Origin: Thalassotalea euphylliae
GTDB taxonomy: Bacteria; Pseudomonadota; Gammaproteobacteria; Enterobacterales; Alteromonadaceae
DNA: 64,000 nt
Direction: 5' to 3'
Assembly: GCF_003390335.1 (NCBI RefSeq)
Contig: NZ_QUOU01000001.1
Span: 2,852,001-2,916,000, forward strand
In this document: one piece after another, positions 26,885 to 33,377 of the stretch
Layout of the letters: each line of letters opens with the position of its first letter
Numbering within the stretch: the first letter of the stretch is position 1
Position numbers and translations under genes: made by a program
Notes under the pieces: model-generated
Database searches by the model: none
What the model saw: the letters and a program-made list of their open reading frames with translations, nothing else
What the model was told of the DNA's origin: nothing

Positions 26885-26914
26885 AGCGTGAACTATGCTC
26901 AGTTCACGCTTTTC
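26885..26914. terminator. hairpin with T-run between the sucD relic and the MFS gene
   Basis: Ten-bp perfect stem AGCGTGAACT/AGTTCACGCT with six-base loop, then TTTCC on the plus strand. It does not follow any intact gene on either strand. It may be a leftover from a lost neighbour. Confidence 0.6.
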
Positions 26915-27070
26915 CTTCCCCAATACTTCATCAATAAATTCAAATAATTAAATAAAAAAACACATTGAATTTAGTACATCTAATCTCCAAAAAACGATGA
27001 ACCTTTCAACAATTGTCAAACTAAACAGTTGACTTATTAATACTCTCGTTTGAGTATGAAACTCGCGCCA

Positions 27071-27089
27071 AATAATGATAATAATTACC
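27071..27089. promoter_or_regulatory. Fur-box-like site in front of the MFS transporter gene
   Basis: AATAATGATAATAATTACC matches the 19-bp Fur consensus at 16 of 19 positions by direct comparison. It ends 13 bp before the ATG at 27103. Such a position would block transcription or initiation when Fur-Fe(II) is bound. Confidence 0.55.
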
Positions 27090-27102
27090 TCAAGAGGGAA
27101 CA

Positions 27103-28422
27103 ATGACGCAAACGAACACTCAACATCTGGGCACACAAGCGCCGACCAAAGAAGTGAGCTATGCCACCACAGGACAAAAATATTACGCATTGGGCCTACT
27201 CACTGTCGTTTACAGTTTTAACTTTATTGACCGACAATTACTGTCTATTTTGCAAGAAGGCGTAAAAGTCGATCTTGGTCTCTCTGATACGCAACTAGGA
27301 TTACTAACAGGCTTCTCGTTTGCACTGTTTTACGTACTCGCAGGCATTCCGATTGCCAAGTGGGCCGATAGCGGCAATCGTCGCAACATTATTTCGCTAG
27401 CCACATTTGTCTGGAGTTTAATGACCGCTGTCAGTGGCTTTGTTCAAAACTTTGTTCATCTGCTACTCGCCCGTATCGGTGTGGGTGTGGGTGAAGCGGG
27501 CTGTAGCCCCCCCTCACATTCGATTATCTCAGATATCTTTCCGCCTCATGCCAGAGCAGGCGCATTAGGCTTTTATGCAACAGGCGCAAATATCGGTGTG
27601 TTGTTTGGCTTTTTGCTTGGCGGTTGGCTTAACGAATTATACGGTTGGCGCGTTGCTTTTATTGTGGTTGGTGCACCGGGTATTTTACTTGCCATCATAG
27701 TGCGCATGGCCCTGAAAGAACCCATTAGAGGCTTGAGCGAAAACCGCACATCAACCGAACAAGCGCCAACCTTTAAGCAAGTGATCAGCTTGCTGTTTAG
27801 CCGTATATCATTTCGACATATTGCGCTAGCGTCAGCCCTTACCGCATTTGTCAGTTACGGTTTAGCAAGCTGGTCGGCGTCACTGCTGATCAGAAATTAC
27901 AATATGCCAACCACTGAGCTTGGTATTTGGTTGGCGCTAATTATCGGGGTTGGCGGTGCTATTGGGGTCTTTAGTGGTGGCGTACTGGCAGATAAACTCG
28001 CCAAGAAAGATCAACGCTGGTACGCTTGGTTACCCGGTTTGGCCTCGTTAACAGCATTGCCATTTTTAATTTCATTTTGTATCGCTACCGATAAAAATAT
28101 TGCGCTTATCAGTCTAATTTTACCCGCTTTTGTCGGTAATATTTACTTAGGTGTTGTTGTCGCAACCATTCACAGTCTGGTTGGTTTGCGAATGCGCGCG
28201 GTGTCATCGGCAATATTTTTCTTGATTATCAATATTATTGGTCTTGGCCTCGGACCATCGTCAATTGGCGTATTAAGTGATGTTTTATCAGCAACACACG
28301 GTGACAAATCACTTGGTTTAGCCATGTTATACCTCTTACCAATTGTTAGCTTTTGGTCTATCTGCCACTTTTATTTTGCTTCGAGAAACTTACGCGAAGA
28401 TCTCGCTAACGCACCACAATAA
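27103..28422 (+). CDS. MFS transporter, spinster-like
   Basis: A 439-residue, 12-helix major facilitator protein. NFIDRQLLSILQEGVKVDLGLSD after TM1 and GVGEAGCSPPSHSIISDIFP in the TM4-5 region are characteristic of the spinster-type MFS subfamily. It carries the canonical loop 2-3 motif (AKWADSGNRRN). Substrate is unknown; spinster homologues in bacteria have been linked to varied small molecules. A good ribosome-binding site (AGAGGGA) precedes the ATG. The Fur-like box immediately upstream suggests iron control, which would make an iron-related substrate such as an exported metabolite conceivable, but this is speculation from the operator alone. Confidence 0.88.
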   Translation: MTQTNTQHLGTQAPTKEVSYATTGQKYYALGLLTVVYSFNFIDRQLLSILQEGVKVDLGLSDTQLGLLTGFSFALFYVLAGIPIAKWADSGNRRNIISLATFVWSLMTAVSGFVQNFVHLLLARIGVGVGEAGCSPPSHSIISDIFPPHARAGALGFYATGANIGVLFGFLLGGWLNELYGWRVAFIVVGAPGILLAIIVRMALKEPIRGLSENRTSTEQAPTFKQVISLLFSRISFRHIALASALTAFVSYGLASWSASLLIRNYNMPTTELGIWLALIIGVGGAIGVFSGGVLADKLAKKDQRWYAWLPGLASLTALPFLISFCIATDKNIALISLILPAFVGNIYLGVVVATIHSLVGLRMRAVSSAIFFLIINIIGLGLGPSSIGVLSDVLSATHGDKSLGLAMLYLLPIVSFWSICHFYFASRNLREDLANAPQ

Positions 28423-28434
28423 ACGCAACACTCC

Positions 28435-28470
28435 CCCTTTAACTCACTATTGAGTTAAAGGGTTACTCTT
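28435..28470 (+). terminator. probable terminator of the MFS gene
   Basis: Perfect 12-bp stem CCCTTTAACTCA/TGAGTTAAAGGG with CTAT loop, 12 bp after the stop. Only a mixed T-rich tail (TTACTCTT) follows, so termination may be moderate. Confidence 0.6.
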
Positions 28471-28591
28471 CAGAAATACCTAGCTAAATTTCTTGAGCTG
28501 GTATATTTGAGCAGTCAAAAGGCTTTATCGAATAGTTAAACTTTTCGATTCTATTGCGGCAGTGGCCGCAGCCCCCAAACAGCGAAAACAA

Positions 28592-28700
28592 CAAATAAAA
28601 TTTAGGTGATTAAACTATACCTGCCAATGCGACATCCCTGTCACAACGTCAGTTGTCAGCATCAATGCTGATAATGGTAGAACCACCTAAATTTTATTTG
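28592..28700. repeat. 109-bp unit with perfect 17-bp inverted ends
   Basis: CAAATAAAATTTAGGTG at 28592-28608 is exactly complementary to 28684-28700. The 75 bp between have no gene. A 13-base block GATTCTATTGCGG at 28547-28559, just upstream, is also found at 18033 and 21623 inside the 397-bp repeats. Confidence 0.85.
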
Positions 28701-28847
28701 AATCGCTGACAAGGGATTGGTGTTGAATTCAAGGCTTATTGGTTTTACTGAAAGAAATCTTAGTGCATAGAAATTCATCACTAAAACTAAACGAAGCGCT
28801 ACTCTGCTTAACAAACGCCTGAAATAAATAAACCGATTCATGTATCG

Positions 28848-29156
28848 CCTGCATGGATGCAGGTGAAAGCTGTTTGCACATGGATGTGCTTTACAGTTGC
28901 TACATCGAATATCGGTTTATTTATGAAAGACTAGCGTTTGGCAGCAGCGCCATGGGGTTCCAAGGGGATAGTGGCGTTAACGTCCCCTTGGGTGCCGTCG
29001 CCACCGCGACAATTAAATTGGATAGATTTACCAAAGCCAGAAAGAATTTCAACAAATCAATGACTCTGAACTTTTGATTCAATGATTTTAATTTGGATCT
29101 GACCCATTTATTTTGCTGGCAGGACGCCAGCAAAGCTATGTAGAGCATGGATGCTC
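28848..29156. repeat. cluster of four short perfect hairpins
   Basis: Hairpins at 28848-28863, 28876-28889, 29112-29134 and 29143-29156. Three share the same TGGA loop closed by different perfect stems (CCTGCA, GCACA and GAGCA on the left). The third has a 9-bp stem TTTGCTGGC/GCCAGCAAA around AGGAC. Different stems with a shared loop suggest selection for structure rather than sequence. Confidence 0.7.
28941..29013 (+). repeat. 73-bp direct repeat, copy 1
   Basis: Matches 29208-29280 with two mismatches and no gap. Inside, CCAAGGGGA and TCCCCTTGG form a 9-bp stem around a loop with GTTAAC. Confidence 0.93.
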
Positions 29157-29207
29157 GTTCATAGCGCTAGCTCGACAAATTTATTAATTAGGAAGAATAA
29201 ACATTTT

Positions 29208-29280
29208 GCAGCAGCGCCATGGGGTTCCAAGGGGACAGTGGCGTTAACGTCCCTTTGGGTGCCGTCGCCACCGCGACAAT
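29208..29280 (+). repeat. 73-bp direct repeat, copy 2
   Basis: Second copy of 28941-29013. One of its two substitutions turns a G-C pair of the internal stem into G-T, so the hairpin survives. The stretch 28423-29444 contains no convincing gene; it is made of these repeats and hairpins. Confidence 0.93.
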
Positions 29281-29444
29281 ACAACCAGAAAAAATACACT
29301 ATATTCGAACGTATTTTAATGTGTTCCTGATCCAATTTATTGTGATAAGCATTTAAATTTCATGCAATTTTTTTCTATCAAAAATTGGCTCTCTCGTGTC
29401 ATAATCAGGAACTAATGATAAAAATATATTAGATTGGAATTAGT

Positions 29445-30341
29445 ATGGCTGTATTTTATTATTTTAATGTTCAAGTGTTACCTGACTCAAAAGAGCATGG
29501 TTTTATAGGGAAAAGTGGCTACAAGCAAATATTTACCTATTTATCGCAAGAAACTCAAAAAAACATGAGTAACAAAACGATAGGTAAAATCGCCGTTAAA
29601 CTTAAAAACGATTTTTATTTCGCGCCAGTAAAAATTGAAGTTAAAGATAACTACGCGCAAGGTTATTTTAGAAAATTTGACCAAATAACCTCTTTAAAAG
29701 ACTTTTACACTAATTCTGATGTTGAGTTTCGTGGTGAAAAAGGATTGGTCACCAGCAAAGCTTATAACTTTCACTTTGTCTTTGACTTCAAGAAGCACAT
29801 TCTCGCAATAAGTGACTATGAAAATAGGCTTCCTGCTCCATCAGTGTTGGAGAAGTGTTTTGAAGAGCTAATTTCTCTGGAACTTGATAAAGTTTCTACT
29901 CATCATCATGTTGAGTCGATAATACTTAAAGACGGGACAGAGCTAAAAACGCTACTTGACGCTCCGCGCTTCAAAAGTATTAATTCGTCTATCACGTTCT
30001 CTAACCCTGAGGATATAGAAGAATTTCTTGAAGAAAACGTATTAGAAAGAGAGCTCAGAGAACATGGAGTAAACAAGCTAGGAGCTACATTTATGGCAGC
30101 CGCAAAAGGCTACATTACAGGATTGCCAAAAGTAGCAAAAGCTATTCTTAAGTTATCGACTAAATTTGGTGATGCAAAAGGCCAGTATTGGGATACACAT
30201 GCAGACAAATATAAGTCTTTTGCACTACATAACTTCCCAGTCAAGATACCGTTATTCAGAAATAAAAAAATGTCTGATGATCAGTATTTCACCGACATTC
30301 ATTCTTCAATTGAAGATGCTGACAACAAAACAAAAGGTTAA
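29445..30341 (+). CDS. unrecognised soluble protein, first gene of a two-gene cassette
   Basis: A 298-residue protein without signal peptide or TM helix, A+T-rich compared with the flanking core genes. It opens with a beta-rich stretch (VFYYFNVQVLPDSKEHGFIG). A central region has ELKTLLDAPRFKSINSSITFSNPEDIEEFLEENV, and a C-terminal segment has AAAKGYITGLPKVAK. That order (short strand-rich start, 'NPxD' strand, acidic helix, small Ala/Gly segment, closing strand) recalls the DUF4747 family of uncharacterised accessory proteins, but I cannot confirm it. ATG 29445 is the first start in the frame; a purine-rich GGAATTAGT lies just before it. The next gene begins six bases after its stop. Confidence 0.75.
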   Translation: MAVFYYFNVQVLPDSKEHGFIGKSGYKQIFTYLSQETQKNMSNKTIGKIAVKLKNDFYFAPVKIEVKDNYAQGYFRKFDQITSLKDFYTNSDVEFRGEKGLVTSKAYNFHFVFDFKKHILAISDYENRLPAPSVLEKCFEELISLELDKVSTHHHVESIILKDGTELKTLLDAPRFKSINSSITFSNPEDIEEFLEENVLERELREHGVNKLGATFMAAAKGYITGLPKVAKAILKLSTKFGDAKGQYWDTHADKYKSFALHNFPVKIPLFRNKKMSDDQYFTDIHSSIEDADNKTKG

Positions 30342-30347
30342 GTACTA

Positions 30348-30959
30348 ATGTTTCGGGTTGATTATTTTTTTAAAGTGCTATTAAAGCTACCTATATTAGG
30401 GAAGTACCTCAAGGTTACAAATGCTTATGCCTTTAAAGGTGACCCTAGATATTCAAAACAATTTGCTCCATATCAACTTTGGAGCAAAAGAGTTTTTCCA
30501 GCATGGAGAAACTCCTTCATCCTTTCTTTTGTAATCTTATATATCGTAGAGCTAACAAATAACAAAAATTATGACCCCGGTGAATACATTGTAGGTGCAG
30601 TACCAGACTTGCTAGGGTTCGCGATTGGTGTCTTTGCTTTGATATTTGTCTTACCAAGTGGATTAAAGGACTTTATTAAGAAAAGAGGCGGAAAAAAATT
30701 TCCAATTGAAGAAATCCCCGCAGATGTTGCGTATCCATTGATGGGACTTGTTTTAGCTCTTGCTGGTAGTTTCTTTCTAGAACTTGTAAATGATGAAAAT
30801 AAAGTAGCACTGTTTTTTGAGACAGTCTTAGTCATTTATTCCATTGAAATGATCATAGAAATGGTAATGTTCATATACTCTTTAAATCGTATGAGCATTT
30901 CAAACGTTATCGACAGTAAAAGGTTGCGCTTCTACGATAGAAATAAGTCAAGACGATAA
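30348..30959 (+). CDS. unrecognised membrane protein with four predicted TM helices, second gene of the cassette
   Basis: A 203-residue protein with hydrophobic segments at about 56-71, 84-102, 125-143 and 153-175, and a basic C-terminal tail (RLRFYDRNKSRR). A basic KKRGGKK loop lies between helices 2 and 3, probably cytoplasmic. It resembles no family I know. The ribosome-binding sequence (AGGT) lies in the last codons of the upstream gene, so the two are translationally linked. A shared terminator with the convergent sucD follows. Soluble partner plus small multi-pass membrane protein in an accessory site is the usual layout of membrane-acting defence or toxin pairs; this is inference only. 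Confidence 0.75.
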   Translation: MFRVDYFFKVLLKLPILGKYLKVTNAYAFKGDPRYSKQFAPYQLWSKRVFPAWRNSFILSFVILYIVELTNNKNYDPGEYIVGAVPDLLGFAIGVFALIFVLPSGLKDFIKKRGGKKFPIEEIPADVAYPLMGLVLALAGSFFLELVNDENKVALFFETVLVIYSIEMIIEMVMFIYSLNRMSISNVIDSKRLRFYDRNKSRR

Positions 30960-30964
30960 TTACA

Positions 30965-30990
30965 AAAAACCCGCCTAAAGGCGGGTTTTT
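30965..30990. terminator. bidirectional terminator between the cassette and sucD
   Basis: An 11-bp perfect stem AAAAACCCGCC/GGCGGGTTTTT with a TAAA loop; T-runs arise on both strands. It serves the cassette gene (plus) and sucD (minus). Confidence 0.92.
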
Positions 30991-31016
30991 CAAATACTTT
31001 TAAAAAGAAAGGTCGA

Positions 31017-31889
31017 TTACCAGCCAGTCTTTTCTTTAAGCGCTGTGCCGATATCAGCTAATGAACGAACGGTTTTAACACCAGCCGCTTCAAGTGCCTT
31101 GAATTTATCGTCAGCCGTACCTTTACCACCAGCGATAATCGCGCCAGCGTGACCCATACGCTTACCAGCAGGTGCAGTAACACCAGCGATGTAAGATACT
31201 ACAGGCTTAGTAACGTTTGCTTTGATGTACTCAGCAGCTTCTTCTTCAGCCGTACCACCAATTTCACCAATCATTACGATTGCTTCAGTTTGCGGGTCGT
31301 TTTCGAACATTTCTAACACGTCGATGAAGTTAGTGCCTGGGATTGGGTCACCACCGATACCAACACATGAAGACTGACCGAAACCAGCATCAGTTGTTTG
31401 CTTAACGGCTTCGTAAGTTAGCGTACCTGAACGAGATACGATACCTACTTTACCTGGCTTGTGGATGTGACCTGGCATGATACCAATCTTAGATTCGCCC
31501 GGCGTGATAACACCTGGACAGTTAGGACCAATCATGCGAACGCCGGTTTCTTCAAGCTTCACTTTAACGTCAAGCATGTCTAACGTTGGGATACCTTCAG
31601 TAATCGTTACGATTAGCTCGATACCTGCATCGATAGCTTCTAAGATTGCATCTTTACAGAATGGTGCTGGAACGTAGATAACTGTTGCTGTTGCGCCAGT
31701 TGCTTCTACGGCTTCACGTACTGTGTTGAATACTGGAAGACCTAAGTGCTCTTGGCCGCCTTTGCCTGGTGATACACCACCAACCATTTGCGTACCGTAT
31801 GCGATAGCTTGCTCTGAGTGGAACGTACCTTGACCACCAGTGAAACCTTGACAGATAACTTTAGTATCTTTGTTAATTAATACAGACAT
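31017..31889 (-). CDS. sucD: succinyl-CoA synthetase (ADP-forming) alpha subunit
   Basis: A 290-residue alpha subunit that carries the phosphohistidine and binds CoA. Succinyl-CoA + ADP + Pi is converted to succinate + CoA + ATP in the TCA cycle. CoA-binding motif GFTGGQGTFHSEQAIAYG is near the N-terminus. The phosphorylated His is in GHAGAIIAGGKGTADDK near residue 245. Length is normal. The start overlaps the sucC stop by one base (TAATG), indicating coupled translation. Its last 84 bp have a diverged second copy at 26716-26799. Confidence 0.98.
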   Translation of the reverse strand: MSVLINKDTKVICQGFTGGQGTFHSEQAIAYGTQMVGGVSPGKGGQEHLGLPVFNTVREAVEATGATATVIYVPAPFCKDAILEAIDAGIELIVTITEGIPTLDMLDVKVKLEETGVRMIGPNCPGVITPGESKIGIMPGHIHKPGKVGIVSRSGTLTYEAVKQTTDAGFGQSSCVGIGGDPIPGTNFIDVLEMFENDPQTEAIVMIGEIGGTAEEEAAEYIKANVTKPVVSYIAGVTAPAGKRMGHAGAIIAGGKGTADDKFKALEAAGVKTVRSLADIGTALKEKTGW

Positions 31890-33055
31890 TATTTGCCCTC
31901 CGCAGCAGCTACTACTTTCTCAGCAGCGTCTTTTAGTGATTCAGCAGCGATTACGTCAACGTCTGAGTTAGCAAGTACTTCACGACCAGCTTCAGCGTTA
32001 GTACCTTCTAAACGAACAACAACAGGAACGTTTACGCCAACTTCTTTAACAGCACCGATGATACCTTCAGCGATCATGTCACAACGAACGATACCACCGA
32101 AGATGTTTACTAATACTGCTTTTACGTTGTCATCAGAAAGGATGATTTTGAATGCTTCTGCTACACGCTCTTTAGTCGCGCCGCCACCAACATCTAGGAA
32201 GTTAGCTGGCTTACCACCGTGAAGGTTTACGATGTCCATTGTACCCATTGCAAGGCCAGCGCCGTTAACCATACAACCAACGTTACCATCTAGTGCAACG
32301 TAGTTAAGTTCCCACTGTGCCGCGTGTGCTTCACGCTCGTCTTCTTGCGAAGGATCGTGCATTTCACGGATTTTTGGTTGACGGTATAACGCGTTTGAGT
32401 CAACGCCGATTTTGCCGTCTAGACAGTGAAGGTTACCAGCTTCTGTGATTACTAGTGGGTTGATTTCTAATAAATCGAAATCGTGATCAGTAAACATGTT
32501 ACCTAAGCCCATGAAGATCTTAACGAATTGCTTCATTTGAGTTGGGTTTAAGCCAAGTTTGAAACCTAATTCACGTGCTTGGTAAGCTTGCGGACCTACT
32601 AATGGGTCGATCGCTGCTTTGTGAATTAAGTGTGGCGTTTCTTCAGCAACTGTTTCGATGTCTACACCGCCTTCAGTTGATGCCATGAAGACAACACGGC
32701 GAGAACCACGGTCTACCACAGCGCCAAGGTATAATTCGTTGGCGATGTCGGTGCAGCTTTCTACTAAGATTTTAGCAACTGGTTGACCGTTTGCATCTGT
32801 TTGATAAGTAACAAGATTCTTACCTAACCAGTGTTGTGCAAACTCTTTGATTTCTTCCTTTGTTTTAACTAGTTTAACGCCGCCCGCTTTACCGCGACCA
32901 CCAGCGTGAACCTGAGCTTTAACAACCCACATGTCGCCGCCAATTTTGTCAGCAGCCTCTGCAGCTTCTTGAGGTGTATCGCAAGCGAAACCTTCAGAAA
33001 CTGGTAAACCATATTCAGCGAATAATTGTTTCGCTTGATACTCATGCAAATTCAT
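31889..33055 (-). CDS. sucC: succinyl-CoA synthetase (ADP-forming) beta subunit
   Basis: A 388-residue ATP-grasp subunit. It begins MNLHEYQAKQLFAEYGLPVS, has the nucleotide-binding KAQVHAGGRGKAGGVKLV loop near residue 46, and the C-terminal domain motifs NIFGGIVRCDMIAEGII and VVVRLEGTNAEAGREVL. It forms a heterodimer or heterotetramer with SucD. The sucCD pair is transcribed from its own promoter (33139-33167) here, because feoAB separates it from sucAB. Length equals that of E. coli SucC. Confidence 0.98.
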   Translation of the reverse strand: MNLHEYQAKQLFAEYGLPVSEGFACDTPQEAAEAADKIGGDMWVVKAQVHAGGRGKAGGVKLVKTKEEIKEFAQHWLGKNLVTYQTDANGQPVAKILVESCTDIANELYLGAVVDRGSRRVVFMASTEGGVDIETVAEETPHLIHKAAIDPLVGPQAYQARELGFKLGLNPTQMKQFVKIFMGLGNMFTDHDFDLLEINPLVITEAGNLHCLDGKIGVDSNALYRQPKIREMHDPSQEDEREAHAAQWELNYVALDGNVGCMVNGAGLAMGTMDIVNLHGGKPANFLDVGGGATKERVAEAFKIILSDDNVKAVLVNIFGGIVRCDMIAEGIIGAVKEVGVNVPVVVRLEGTNAEAGREVLANSDVDVIAAESLKDAAEKVVAAAEGK

Positions 33056-33138
33056 GGTGTTTTTCCAATTACTATTATGAATGGACTTAGGCTAACTACA
33101 GGTGAGTAATTACCCTAAATGATTATAATTGTGTCGTG

Positions 33139-33172
33139 ATTATATAGATAAAGCACAGGGGTTTAAACCCCT
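33139..33172 (-). promoter_or_regulatory. sucCD promoter with an overlapping 16-bp palindrome
   Basis: On the minus strand: TTTAAA at 33167-33162, 17 bp, TATAAT at 33144-33139, about 84 bp from the sucC ATG. A perfect palindrome AGGGGTTTAAACCCCT (33157-33172) covers the -35 hexamer and looks like an operator. A second dyad, GATAAACCAG/CTGGCTTATC with one mismatch (33241-33270), lies further upstream. Confidence 0.55.
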
Positions 33173-33307
33173 TTTATCGCCACTTTCAAAGTGCTGTGAC
33201 CAGTTGCAAAATCACGGAATACAGCGGTTGTACAGAATGTGATAAACCAGACCATTTTCACTGGCTTATCGCTTGTTCAGATCTGCGATATAGCACTGTA
33301 ATTTGAT

Positions 33308-33340
33308 AAAGCTCGCCTTAATTGTTAATTGGCGAGCTTT
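33308..33340 (-). terminator. terminator-like hairpin after feoB
   Basis: Ten-bp arms AAAGCTCGCC/GGCGAGCTTT around a 13-nt loop, 38 bp beyond the feoB stop. The T-run on the minus strand is short. Confidence 0.6.
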
Positions 33341-33377
33341 GCCAAATGTACTTAACTCAAGCACCTAATTAAAGTGC

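Noticed and set aside
28853..29077. 74-codon plus-strand frame in the repeat region
   Set aside because: It spans two hairpins and one copy of the 73-bp repeat; no ribosome-binding site or protein-like composition.
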